Part shown: positions 1 through 9,200 of the stretch, one piece after another | Layout: each line of letters opens with the position of its first letter | How positions within the stretch are numbered: position 1 is the stretch's first letter | Program-made: the position numbers and the translations under genes | Notes under the pieces: generated by a model | The model's input: only the letters and a program-made list of their open reading frames with translations | Databases searched by the model: none | Told to the model about the DNA's origin: nothing | DNA from: Paraclostridium benzoelyticum | GTDB lineage: Bacteria; Bacillota; Clostridia; Peptostreptococcales; Peptostreptococcaceae | NCBI RefSeq assembly: GCF_001006285.1 | Contig: NZ_LBBT01000360.1 | Coordinates: 1-59,806 of the forward strand | Length of the DNA stretch: 59,806 bases | Direction: 5' to 3'

Positions 1-78
1 ACATTTGAATATAAATATATAAATGATTTAAATTATTTAACTAATAAAATATATTCTGTTATTAAATTAAAAATTTAG
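1..78 (+). CDS. 3' end of an upstream gene (partial)
   Basis: Frame 1 is open from the first base of the window to a TAG at 76-78 and encodes 25 residues ending in SVIKLKI. The piece is too short to identify. A terminator follows at 151-187, which fits the end of a transcription unit. It could be a chance open frame in AT-rich DNA. Confidence 0.35.
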   Translation, partial: TFEYKYINDLNYLTNKIYSVIKLKI

Positions 79-150
79 CATAAACATATAGTATAGGAAG
101 AAAAACTTCCATGTCAAAAAATATAAATTTAATATTGAGATACACAGTAA

Positions 151-187
151 AATACCAGATATTAATTGCTGGTATTTTTTTCTTTTT
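151..187 (+). terminator. Rho-independent terminator
   Basis: AATACCAG (151-158) pairs with CTGGTATT (169-176) and is followed by a T-rich run. It ends the unit upstream of the gene at 319. Confidence 0.75.
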
Positions 188-237
188 TTATTCAAAAATT
201 TATATGAATATTCATAGTATAAAATGAATTATATTGA

Positions 238-266
238 TTGAAAAAGAGAAAAAATGTGTATATAAT
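238..266 (+). promoter_or_regulatory. Sigma-A promoter for the 319 gene and lipoprotein
   Basis: TTGAAA (238-243), a 17-bp spacer and a perfect TATAAT (261-266) lie about 50 bp upstream of the TTG start at 319. This is a consensus vegetative promoter. Confidence 0.7.
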
Positions 267-318
267 TAAATGATTATATCAGATAAAATAGTTATTTATA
301 TAAAGGGGAGAGTTAATT

Positions 319-660
319 TTGAGTGGAAATGTTTTTTTGAAATTTAAAGATTTAATAATGGATAAAGTATTTAATATATATAAGCAGTATATACCAGAAC
401 ACATATTGGTAAAAGGTTTAGAAAAAGAAGATATAGTTGTTTTAGCAGAACAACTATTAAATATAAATTATACACTACCAAAGCTTTTTAGAGAAAGAAT
501 AGAGTACGTTGATAAAATACATGATAGACATAAGCCTAATGAAATAATTTATGAGTTATTTGATAAAAACGAACAAGTTATTTTATTATTATCTAAAAAT
601 TTAAAGAATAATGATACTAGTATAAAATGGGTAGATAAGTTATGGTTATACTCAGTATAA
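319..660 (+). CDS. Hypothetical protein, 113 aa
   Basis: The gene starts at TTG 319 behind an AAGGGGAG ribosome site at 302-309. It encodes a charged, predicted helical soluble protein of 113 residues with no signal peptide or membrane segment and no motif I recognise. It lies just upstream of a lipoprotein gene (intergenic gap about 20 bp) under one promoter at 238-266, so the two are probably co-transcribed. The function is unknown. Confidence 0.6.
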   Translation: MSGNVFLKFKDLIMDKVFNIYKQYIPEHILVKGLEKEDIVVLAEQLLNINYTLPKLFRERIEYVDKIHDRHKPNEIIYELFDKNEQVILLLSKNLKNNDTSIKWVDKLWLYSV

Positions 661-681
661 ATTTGGAGGTTGGATAAAAAG

Positions 682-1797
682 TTGAAAAGAAAAATAATAG
701 TTTTAAGTTTAACAGCACTACTGTCAATGGCAGTAGTTGGTTGTTCTGCAACAAAAAATGAAAATATTAAAAAGAGTATAGATGGTGTTGGTTCTCAATT
801 AAATAAAATAAACAATAAAGATGCTGATGGTTTAACATATGAACAAGCTCAAGATTTAATGAAAAAAATAAACTCAGAATTATCAGAGTTTAAACCTCAG
901 TTAACTCCAGATAATCAAACTATAATTTTAAATTTAGCAACACGAGAAGTATCGGATAAAATAGAACAAGAGTATATAATGATAAATACTATAGCTAATA
1001 AAAAAAATTATACCATTCAAATTGAAGGTAATATATTTAAAAATGAAGCCGGAAATGTAGCTAAAAATGATGCATCAGTACATGCGCTATATGATTTGTT
1101 AACAGCTACGAAAAATATAAATAATATAAGTTTATCAAAATGTATGGATGTATTAAATAACAGTGAAATAAATAATGAAAATCTAAATAAAACACTAAAA
1201 TCATTTGATAATGTAGATTTTGATTTTACAAAAAAAGAAATACACTTTAAACTTGAAAAAGTATATAAAAGAATAGAATCAGCTTCAAAGAATAGAAAAA
1301 TAACATATGAAAATTATAAAAACGAAAGAACAACTTTAAAGGAAAGCCTTAAAAAATACACTGAAGATTTTGCAAAGTCTAATAATTTAAAGACAATTAT
1401 AAGTCAAAAAACTTCAGAAAAAAATAATATAAATAGTTTTGGAATAAAAGATGATAATAATTTAGCTCAATCCATAACTTTGGGTACAGATATATCTAGT
1501 TTAAATTCAAAAACAATTACTAATATGTACGAGTTTAAAGTTCCTACCAATAATGGAGATCCTAAAAGCTTACAATTAAGTAAAGATTTTTTGGTTGGAG
1601 CTATAAGAATTATAAATTCAACGACGAATTCAGATATAAATTATGGAGAAATAGAAGATGTTATAAAATCAAATAATATAAGATCTAAGTATTTAGACAT
1701 AAACTCAAATTTCGAAACTTTTTTTGAATACTCAGGAAGCTTAGAAAAATCATTAAATAATAACAATTACACATTTACTGAAAAAATAGAAATATAA
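682..1797 (+). CDS. Predicted lipoprotein of unknown function
   Basis: The likely start is TTG 682, because the GGAGGT at 665-670 would be too close to the alternative TTG at 670. The N-terminus has a basic MKRK, a hydrophobic stretch and a lipobox ending VVGC, with Cys21 as the lipidation site. The mature part (about 350 aa) is lysine- and asparagine-rich with predicted helices and no recognised domain. It is expected on the outer face of the cytoplasmic membrane. It sits in a two-gene unit with the 319 gene and is followed by a strong terminator at 1796-1832. No functional assignment is possible. Confidence 0.75.
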   Translation: MKRKIIVLSLTALLSMAVVGCSATKNENIKKSIDGVGSQLNKINNKDADGLTYEQAQDLMKKINSELSEFKPQLTPDNQTIILNLATREVSDKIEQEYIMINTIANKKNYTIQIEGNIFKNEAGNVAKNDASVHALYDLLTATKNINNISLSKCMDVLNNSEINNENLNKTLKSFDNVDFDFTKKEIHFKLEKVYKRIESASKNRKITYENYKNERTTLKESLKKYTEDFAKSNNLKTIISQKTSEKNNINSFGIKDDNNLAQSITLGTDISSLNSKTITNMYEFKVPTNNGDPKSLQLSKDFLVGAIRIINSTTNSDINYGEIEDVIKSNNIRSKYLDINSNFETFFEYSGSLEKSLNNNNYTFTEKIEI

Positions 1798-1832
1798 AAA
1801 CAACCACTTTCAATATAGGGTGGTTGTTTTTA
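1796..1832 (+). terminator. Rho-independent terminator
   Basis: AAAAACAACCAC (1796-1807) pairs perfectly with GTGGTTGTTTTT (1820-1831), giving a 12-bp stem with a T-tail. It overlaps the stop codon of the lipoprotein gene. Confidence 0.85.
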
Positions 1833-1945
1833 TATTTAGAATTACTAGGAAAATATTTGAAAAATTCAGAAATAAAATTAGGTTATTTAAAAATTATCAA
1901 AGTAGTGATATTATCTTATTAATAAGAAAAAAAGGAGGTAATTTT

Positions 1946-3469
1946 ATGAAGAACAAGAAAAAGTTTTCATTTCCTACAGCGTATACTGTAATTCTAATTG
2001 TAATGCTTGTAGTTATGGGGTTAACTTACATAATACCATCAGGAAAATATGCAAAACTTAGCTATGACACTAATAGCTCAAAATTTATTGTAGAGCTTCC
2101 AAATGGAGAGTCTAATCAATATGCAGGAACTCAGGAAACACTAAATAAATTAGGAGTAAATGTAAACTTAAAACAGTTTACTAGTGGAGCTATTTCAAAG
2201 CCGGTTGCAATACCAAATACATATGAAGAATTAGGAAAAGAAAAAACAACAATATTTGGGGCTATAACAACATTTTTAAAAGCTCCGATACAAGGGTTAT
2301 ATGATTCTATTGATATAATAGCTTTCGTATTAGTTATAGGGGGATTAGTTGGAGTTATAAATAGTACAGGAGCATTTACAGCAGGGATAAATGCACTATC
2401 TAAAGCATTAAAAGGAAAAGAAAAATGGATGATTGTAATTATAGCATCTCTTGTTGCTCTAGGAGGAACTACATTTGGATTGGCAGAAGAAACAATAGCC
2501 TTTTATCCTATAGTAGTACCTATATTCATAGCTGCTGGATATGATGCTATAGTTGCCATCGCTACAATTTTCTTAGGGTCATGTATAGGGACAATGGCAG
2601 CTACAGTAAATCCATTCTCAACTATAATAGCTTCTAATATAGCAGGTGTAAGTTTTACACAAGGTATGCCACTTAGAATTTTAGCATTAGTTATAGCTCT
2701 TGCAGTTACTTTAATATACATAATAAGATATGGAGAAAAAGTGAAGAAAGATCCTACACAATCTTTAATCTATGCTCAAAAAGAGGAAATAGAGAAAAGG
2801 TTTTTAGCTAGCGAAAGTGGAGATGCTGAAGTAGAATTTACATTTAGAAAAAAATTAATGTTATTAATATTTGGTTTATCTTTCATAGTAATGATTTATG
2901 GAGTTAAAGAATTAGGATGGTGGTTCATGGAAATGACAGCACTATTCTTTGCAGTAACATTTATAATGGTTCCATTATCAAAACAAAAAGAAAGTGAATT
3001 TGTATCAAACTTCGTACAAGGAGCAGCTGATTTATTAGGAGTAGCACTTATTGTAGCACTTGCTAGAGGAGTTACAATTATAATGGACGGAGGACTTATA
3101 AGTGATACTATATTATATTCATTAAGTACTGTCGTATCAAGTATGAGTGGAATAGCATTCTCTGGAGTAATGTATTTAGTTTATATAGTTTTAGGATTCT
3201 TTATAAATTCATCTTCAGGACTTGCGGTTTTATCAATGCCTATAATGGCACCTTTAGCTGATGTAGTAGGTGTCAACAGAGATATAATAGTAACAGCTTA
3301 TATGTTTGGTCAAGGTTTAATTGGTATAATAACACCAACTGGTTTAATATTAGCATCGCTTGCTATGGTAAATGTGACTTATGACAAATGGTTGAAGTTT
3401 GTTATGCCACTTGTTGGAATGATAATGGTACTATCAATAGCATTGCTTTGTATAGGATCATTTATATAA
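1946..3469 (+). CDS. YfcC-family basic amino acid/peptide-type transporter
   Basis: The ATG at 1946 has a strong AAAGGAGG at 1931-1938; the open frame extends further upstream, but without a ribosome site. The 507-aa product begins with a short basic tail and a membrane segment (about residues 10-28, ending in the GLTYIIPSGKY motif typical of the YfcC / C4-dicarboxylate anaerobic carrier family) and has about 12 hydrophobic segments in total. Family members are thought to be ion-coupled transporters or antiporters; some annotations suggest arginine/ornithine exchange, but the substrate is not certain here. The last 160 bp (including the stop) are the phage attachment site. The gene is intact because the prophage supplies or retains an identical 3' end. 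Confidence 0.8.
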   Translation: MKNKKKFSFPTAYTVILIVMLVVMGLTYIIPSGKYAKLSYDTNSSKFIVELPNGESNQYAGTQETLNKLGVNVNLKQFTSGAISKPVAIPNTYEELGKEKTTIFGAITTFLKAPIQGLYDSIDIIAFVLVIGGLVGVINSTGAFTAGINALSKALKGKEKWMIVIIASLVALGGTTFGLAEETIAFYPIVVPIFIAAGYDAIVAIATIFLGSCIGTMAATVNPFSTIIASNIAGVSFTQGMPLRILALVIALAVTLIYIIRYGEKVKKDPTQSLIYAQKEEIEKRFLASESGDAEVEFTFRKKLMLLIFGLSFIVMIYGVKELGWWFMEMTALFFAVTFIMVPLSKQKESEFVSNFVQGAADLLGVALIVALARGVTIIMDGGLISDTILYSLSTVVSSMSGIAFSGVMYLVYIVLGFFINSSSGLAVLSMPIMAPLADVVGVNRDIIVTAYMFGQGLIGIITPTGLILASLAMVNVTYDKWLKFVMPLVGMIMVLSIALLCIGSFI

Positions 3470-3475
3470 AGTCAT
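3316..3475. repeat. attL: left 160-bp attachment repeat
   Basis: This stretch (from TTTAATTGGTATAATAACAC to TATATAAAGTCAT) is identical to 39892-40051. It covers the last 154 bp of the transporter gene plus 6 bp after the stop. Divergence is abrupt on both sides. Confidence 0.95.
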
Positions 3476-3481
3476 TAGCCT

Positions 3482-3500
3482 GTCACCATTTAGTCACCAT
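3482..3500. promoter_or_regulatory. Left pair of probable integrase arm sites
   Basis: GTCACCAT occurs at 3482-3489 and again at 3493-3500, same orientation, 11 bp apart (one helical turn). The same pair with the same spacing lies just inside the right end at 39808-39826. This is how arm-type binding sites of tyrosine integrases are arranged. Confidence 0.65.
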
Positions 3501-3525
3501 AATTTTATGGTGGCTATTTTTTTAT
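3495..3525 (+). terminator. Terminator replacing the transporter's own
   Basis: CACCATAA and TTATGGTG form a hairpin followed by a T-run at about 3515-3523. It lies in phage DNA just after attL, so the transporter still has a terminator after integration. It is near-symmetric and also sits downstream of the minus-strand integrase. Confidence 0.6.
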
Positions 3526-3529
3526 TTAA

Positions 3530-4630
3530 TTATACTGTATATCTTTCAAATAAATCAACAGTTTCTTTTTCTAGCTTTAACGTATTATGAGTATAGGTAT
3601 CTAGTGTTATTTGGGTGCTAGAATGTCCTAATCTCTCTGAAATTGATTTTATATTTGCCCCACTTTCTAAAAGTAAGGTGGCGTGTAGGTGTCTAAGCAT
3701 ATGAAAGTTAAATTTAATATTTAAATTGTTTTTGATATATTTATTCAAATATCCCATATTCTTTCTAGTCATAACATTACCTTTTATACTACAACAAACA
3801 AACTCTTTATAACCATATTCTGATAATTGTCTATCTTTATAGTTTTTTAATATATTACATAAAGTTTCACCTATATAGATACTTCTAATTGAGTTTTTAG
3901 TTTTTGGATCAGTTAAAAAATACTCTCCTGATGGCTTAGTTGTTAATGTGTACTTTACGTGTATTATTCTATTTTCTAAATCAACATTATCCCATTTTAA
4001 AGCTAGTATTTCACCGCACCTCATACCAGTATAAAATCCTATTGATAGAGGAATATAATAATAGTCTTTATGCCTAATGTCATTAATTATACATTTAAAA
4101 TCATCAATAGATATTATTTCCATATGTTTATTATTGAACTTAAAATTAACTGAAACATCTGAAACTGGATTATAGGGTATATACTTATTAACTTTGCATG
4201 CGTGTCTTAAAGACATATTTAAAAGATTCTTAATAGAAATAAGATAGTTTTTACTGTAGCCTTCATTATACTTTCCGTTCAAATAATTTTGTAATATAGA
4301 AGAGTTTAATTTATTTAACTTGTAAAAACCTAAGTCTTTTTTTATGTGTACCTCTATAATTTTTTTATATAAGTATTGAGTGCTATATTTAGTATTAAGC
4401 ATTATGTAATTATCATAGAAATAATCTAAATAGTCACTATAATAAGGCACTTTATTGTCAGCAACTAACCCTTGCTCGTATAAAGATATAGCCTCTCTCA
4501 ATGCTTTTGTTGCTTCGGATTTAGTTTTAAAACCGCCTTTAGTTTTCTTCTTACGCTTACTATCAATAATGCCCATGTCAAAATAGTATTCCCATTTTCC
4601 TGAGTTTCTTTTCCTAACACTTCCTTTCAT
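3530..4630 (-). CDS. int: Phage tyrosine integrase
   Basis: A 366-aa site-specific recombinase. The N-terminal 60 residues resemble the arm-DNA-binding domain of Tn916-type integrases (KWEYYFDMG...KKKTKGGF), followed by a SAM-like core-binding domain and the catalytic domain. The catalytic set is complete: Arg204 (TGMRCGE), Lys243 region, His310 and Arg313 (HMLRH), His336 (LGHSS) and Tyr346 (DTYTH). It catalyses integration and, with an unidentified excisionase, excision at the transporter 3' end. The start has GGAGGTGATGAA directly upstream. The 3' end faces attL. Confidence 0.95.
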   Translation of the reverse strand: MKGSVRKRNSGKWEYYFDMGIIDSKRKKKTKGGFKTKSEATKALREAISLYEQGLVADNKVPYYSDYLDYFYDNYIMLNTKYSTQYLYKKIIEVHIKKDLGFYKLNKLNSSILQNYLNGKYNEGYSKNYLISIKNLLNMSLRHACKVNKYIPYNPVSDVSVNFKFNNKHMEIISIDDFKCIINDIRHKDYYYIPLSIGFYTGMRCGEILALKWDNVDLENRIIHVKYTLTTKPSGEYFLTDPKTKNSIRSIYIGETLCNILKNYKDRQLSEYGYKEFVCCSIKGNVMTRKNMGYLNKYIKNNLNIKFNFHMLRHLHATLLLESGANIKSISERLGHSSTQITLDTYTHNTLKLEKETVDLFERYTV

Positions 4631-4749
4631 TTCATCACCTCCAGGTTAATATAACATATCAATATAATTTTATACAACAAGAAAAATATAGAGGATTCTA
4701 GGCGTTTATGTAGAATTAAGTATTAAAATAAATTTTGGGGGATTGGTAT

Positions 4750-5070
4750 ATGGAGTATAAAGTAAATATAAACTTTGTAGATGGTAGCGAGACGAATGGT
4801 TTATGCAATGTAAATCATCTTTTTAAGGATTGTGTTCAAGCTGGAAGTATGATGGTTGAAAAACAGTGGATAGAAAACTCTAATGCAAGTCAGATGGTCA
4901 GAAATATTGATGAAGATGAAAAAATTAAAGAGGTTACCCCTATATATAATGTATATAACGGTCAATATGAAAATCAAGAGTGTTTATTTTTAACGGAAGA
5001 TGGGTTGTATGAAGTATTGATGCAAGTAAAAACGATACGATATAGCACAGTTACAACCTATATAAAGTGA
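4750..5070 (+). CDS. Truncated Bro-N-type antirepressor
   Basis: The ATG at 4750 has GGGGGA at 4737-4742. The 106-aa product ends in a segment (VRNIDEDEKI...FLTEDGLYEVLMQ) that matches the start-to-middle of Bro-N antirepressor domains, in which GLYEVLMQSRKP is characteristic. After LMQ the sequence leaves the family and ends TIRYSTVTTYIK. The rest of the domain and any C-terminal domain are missing, so this is a truncated or remodelled gene. The divergent tail is repeated in noncoding DNA at 5941-6183. It is divergent from int and ends in a terminator at 5075-5100. Functional status is uncertain. Confidence 0.6.
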   Translation: MEYKVNINFVDGSETNGLCNVNHLFKDCVQAGSMMVEKQWIENSNASQMVRNIDEDEKIKEVTPIYNVYNGQYENQECLFLTEDGLYEVLMQVKTIRYSTVTTYIK

Positions 5071-5074
5071 AAGG

Positions 5075-5100
5075 GATAGTTAAATTGACTATCTTTTTTT
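5075..5100 (+). terminator. Rho-independent terminator
   Basis: GATAGT (5075-5080) pairs with ACTATC (5088-5093), followed by seven T. Confidence 0.7.
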
Positions 5101-5150
5101 ATGTGTAAAAATATGTCGATATTTATGTTATGAAAGTTAGGGGAAATATA

Positions 5151-5179
5151 TTGACGTAACGTCACAATGATAGTATTAT
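5151..5179 (+). promoter_or_regulatory. Promoter with overlapping operator for the AbrB-like gene
   Basis: TTGACG (5151-5156), a 17-bp spacer and TATTAT (5174-5179) lie just upstream of the AbrB-like gene. The 13-bp palindrome TGACGTAACGTCA (5152-5164, central base unpaired) overlaps the -35 box and is a likely operator. Confidence 0.65.
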
Positions 5180-5200
5180 ATAATTAAGAGGTGAACATAA

Positions 5201-5374
5201 ATGAAAGAAAGCAGAGACTTGAAGGTAACTTTTAATAAAGGTGGTTCAGGAAGTATGTCATCTAGAATAACATTGCCTATTTCTTGGATTAGAGATCAAT
5301 TAGGAATTACACCAGAAGAAAGAGATGTTGAAGTTACACTAGAGGATGATAAGATAATCATCAAGAAAAAGTAA
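5201..5374 (+). CDS. AbrB/MazE-family DNA-binding protein
   Basis: A 57-aa protein starting at ATG 5201 behind AAGAGGTG. The sequence MSSRITLPISWIRDQLGITP...VEVTLEDDKIIIKKK is the swapped-hairpin AbrB fold seen in SpoVT/AbrB regulators and MazE antitoxins. No toxin-like partner gene overlaps it, so a phage transcriptional regulator is more likely than an antitoxin. The promoter contains a palindrome across the -35 box, suggesting autoregulation. In the absence of a CI-type repressor it is the best candidate regulator at the left end of the prophage. Confidence 0.75.
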   Translation: MKESRDLKVTFNKGGSGSMSSRITLPISWIRDQLGITPEERDVEVTLEDDKIIIKKK

Positions 5375-5441
5375 AACAGTCCCTACTCGAAAGGGTGGGG
5401 AAATCACACCTCAATAAAAATACCAAAAAAGAAAAAAGGCA

Positions 5442-5503
5442 CTACAGTTATATAACTTATAGCACCTACCTCGCAAGTAGATTATAAGCTATAGACTCTG
5501 TAG
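5442..5503. ncRNA. Three-tier hairpin, possible structured RNA or cis element
   Basis: Three nested pairings are visible: CTACAG (5442-5447) with CTGTAG (5498-5503), CTTATA (5456-5461) with TATAAG (5483-5488), and CTAC (5466-5469) with GTAG (5477-5480) around CTCGCAA. No T-run follows, so it is not a simple terminator. It lies in the leader of the 5533 gene. Confidence 0.4.
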
Positions 5504-5532
5504 ATGTCAACAAAAACAGGGGGAAGAAAAAT

Positions 5533-5823
5533 ATGAGTAACACTATAAAAAAGTTTATGAAGGATAAATTAAAAGAAGTTGGAGATGAAGCATTAGATTT
5601 TATTAACTTGATAGACAAATTAGAAGAATTAGAAGAGGTTTATAGTATTAAATATGAAACAGTAAATATTTACTATACAATAGGTAGATTTATTTTGAAA
5701 ACTGGAGAACAAGAGTTTCAAGTTTTACTACAATACGAACCTAGATTTTATGATTATGATGACAAAGATTTAGAGTGGCTACCAAATTTAGTAGTAAATG
5801 AATATAAAATAAAAATAGCATAA
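5533..5823 (+). CDS. Hypothetical phage protein, 96 aa
   Basis: ATG 5533 follows a GGGGGAAG ribosome site. The product is acidic and tyrosine-rich with a predicted helical N-terminus (KFMKDKLKEVGDEALDFINLIDKLEELEEV) and a beta-rich second half. I recognise no domain. It lies between the AbrB-like regulator and the RNA polymerase-like gene, with a 413-bp repeat-filled gap after it, so it belongs to the early region. Confidence 0.55.
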   Translation: MSNTIKKFMKDKLKEVGDEALDFINLIDKLEELEEVYSIKYETVNIYYTIGRFILKTGEQEFQVLLQYEPRFYDYDDKDLEWLPNLVVNEYKIKIA

Positions 5824-5940
5824 AGCTTTTAAAATGCTAGTATTTCAACGGTTGTACATGGCGGACAACGATATATAACAGAATCTCAATGTAAAGATTG
5901 TATAAGTAAAATCCGATAAAAATAACCACGATATAGAACG

Positions 5941-6183
5941 ATTATAAGGTATATATAGTGAAGGGGCAAAATAAGTTGTGAAATTCTTTGGTTATAACCT
6001 ATATATAGTGAAGGAGGTAAGTTAGTGGTGTCCAAAAATAACCATGAATACACTAGGTTATAGGGTATATATATTGATGCAAGTAAAATAGTTGCCATAT
6101 ATCGTCACCTATAAGGTATATAGTGAAGGTGGGGAAAAAACGATACGATATAGAACCGTTACAGGGTATATAAAGTGAAAGGG
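5941..6183 (+). repeat. Degenerate repeat array upstream of the polymerase-like gene
   Basis: Five imperfect copies start near 5941, 5991, 6056, 6106 and 6157 (steps 50, 65, 50, 51) with a core like TTATAAGGTATATATAGTG followed by AAGG. A sixth copy is the 3' end of the truncated antirepressor gene (5050-5074); the flank CGATACGATATAG is shared by 5037-5049 and the copy near 6157. A weaker match (ATAACCTATATAAAA) lies at 16130-16144, ahead of the large terminase. In frame with one another, the later copies can be read as short peptides such as GYRVYILMQVK and TIRYRTVTGYIK separated by amber codons, so they may be decayed duplications of the antirepressor tail. They could alternatively act as promoter, operator or origin sites. 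Confidence 0.6.
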
Positions 6184-6236
6184 TGTCGTAGAATACAACG
6201 GCTATTAAATATAAAAATAATTTGGAGGTAAGAATA

Positions 6237-9200
6237 TTGGAACAAATAAAAATTAGGGAAGTATATCAAAAAGATAGGAAGTTTGAATTGAAAACGGATG
6301 TAAATGCTGAGGGAACTATTACATTAGGGCGTAACTTCATGTTAGATATATTTGAAATCTATATGAGCAATGAATTAAACAAACAAGAGTACAGATTAGG
6401 GGAAAACATAGAAGAAATTATAAAAGTACACATACCTCAAAGCGACGATGATGCTTTAGATGTATTGGAAAACGGTATAGATTTTGATAACAATCATTAT
6501 GTTTATCTATGTACAAGTGCGGGATTAATGAAAAAAGCAGATATGGAATTTAAAACTGAATCAGAAGCATTTTTTATAGAAGATACATACAAAGAATTTA
6601 AAGATGTATTTGAAGATGTAATTTCGTTAGGAAATATAGAAAAGAAAAAGGGTACTGAACTATGTATAAATAAAGATATAATAGCTAGAATATCTTTGGC
6701 GCTATCATCTGGTGAAAAAGTACATTTACCAGGGATAAAAAGGATAATATTACCTGAAATGACTTATAAGTTTGCAAATAATTACTTACAGTTTCCCTCA
6801 AAGACAGTTAAGAATGAAAATGGCAAAGAAATAGATGTATTAGACTTAGATAAAGTTAAATTAGCGTATGAGGCAGGAGATAAAAATGCAGCATTAGAAA
6901 GATTTACAATAGAAGATCAAAAAGAAGATCCCATAACTCATATAGCTATGGATGGAAGTGGGTTTATAAGTCCTGAATTAATAAATAAAATAAAGAAACA
7001 ATTAAATGATAAACATAAAGCAAATATAGACTACTCTTTAAGTTGGATAGGTATAAGAGAATCAGGATTGCAAAGTAAAGGCTTATTAATTAAGTTTGAC
7101 TTCAAAAAATATTTAAGAGAAGAACATGGATTAAAGGAATTATATATAGCTGATAGATGGGGTAAAAAACACGATATTTTTAAAGTAGATATAATTATGA
7201 ATGAATCTCAGTGCAAATGGGCTAAATGGTTCGATAGTTATGAGGAATATGAAAAATCAATAAATGAATTTGCTAATAAAGATGAAAGATATAAAGAATT
7301 ATTTGAGAGCTTATACATAATTAAATATTCAAAAGAAAAAGCTGACAATGTATGTGAAAGTAACTATCAAGTAATAGGTAACTTAGCTTTAACTGCTGAT
7401 GAATTAAATAAAATAGCTGAAGAAAGTGAAGATATATACAAGAAAGCTATTGAAGGAGATTTAGCTACAAGAAGAATATTAATGGGTGATATAGCAAGAG
7501 AAAATCAAACTGAATTATCTGCTAGTACAAAAGCTCATAGACTTTTGCAACATGATGAAAAATTCAATGAAACTAAAATGATTAAAAATGTAGTAGATAA
7601 CTTAATTAATAAAAAAATCCACATGTTAGCAGGCGCAAGCATTTACCTAAATAATAGCAATTATAAAACAGCTATGAAAGATCCGATTAGTTATATAGAT
7701 TCACTTATAGAACCCAAATATGATGATAAAGGTAATTTACTAGGAAAAATATCTAAAAATGGACTAAAAGAAAATACTAACTATGTACCAGGTGAAATAG
7801 GTAAGCTCGTATTAGCCAGATGTCCTTTAAACAGTCCTGGAGAAAATATAAAAACCGAGTTGGCACAGAATAAATTACTAGATAAATACTTTGGGCATCT
7901 AAGTAATGATATAATTTTCTATGCTTTCGATGACAATATGATGAGGCAAAGTGGGATGGATGAAGACCTAGATATAACTTTATGTATAGATAATGATATA
8001 ATATACAACTCAGTAATAGAAGATGTAATAGATGGTACTATATGGCACTTTAGAAATCAATTCGACGGTGGTTCTAATAAGGAAATATACACTGATGAAA
8101 ACTTATATCAAGCAATAGTAGAAGGTAGAGGAAATAAAATAGGGGAATTGAGCAACGTAGGATCAATATGTAGTAACCGTATGCATAAACAACTTCCAGA
8201 ATGGAGATGTGAGAATGTACTAATGTCCGAATTTGGAATAAGAGAAACTTTATATAATAAATATAAAGATATGGAAGGAATAAATGAAAAGGATATACAT
8301 AAATTTACCGAAAGAGACTACCAGTTAGGAATATCTAAATGTGAGAAAGAACCTTATGATATAGAAGATCATAGACAGAATGTATTAAATAACTTCAAAA
8401 ATGAAAAGGTAAATTTATATTTCCTTCTTTATGCTCAAATGAAAGCTATTGATAGTCCAAAAACAGGATTAAAAATAGATGAAGAATTAAAGTTTATAGA
8501 TGAATACATTAAAAATAAAGGTGAATTAAAGCCTAGATTTGTATACCACGCAAAATATAAGAAGTTAGATAAAACTGTTGAATATAGAAATACTCAAGAC
8601 TCTAATACACTATTAAATAACTTTGCAAGAAGAATAAATGAAAAATATGGATATAAAGCCAGAGAACTTTATGATAAAAAGTATAGAGATAGATATTTAA
8701 TAGAGCTATTACAAGAAATAAATGCAGAGGTACCGGATGAATTAAAAGAGAAATTAACTAAATTAAATAATGATTGGCATGAAGAGAGAGCAAAACTAGA
8801 GGAGTCTATAACACTAGCAGAATTAAGTGAAACTAAAAAAACAGATATAAGATATAAAGTCGATAAAGAGTTTAAAGAAAATACAGATGATGAATTTAAT
8901 AGATGTGTTTTTGAAAGAAAACCTAAAGTGGCTAAGATAGAGTTAGATATACAAAAAAGATATGAAAATGAAATAAAAGGGCATTACACAAAAAAAGAAA
9001 TATTAAGAGCTGCTGGAGATGTTAAAGGAAATAAGAAGGATGAATTTGGAAATAAAGTTAATATAACATCAACTTTTATAATGAAGTTTTTATTTGATGA
9101 ACTAGATGCTTACTTATTAGAAAAGAATAATAAAAAAGGTAGTATATATGTTGAATGTACTAATGGAGATAATAGATTCTTATTTAAGAACTATAAGAAG

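Noticed and set aside
5886..6098. 70-codon minus-strand open frame across the repeat array
   Set aside because: It arises from the repeated TATATA sequence read backward, has no ribosome site and composition unlike a protein gene.
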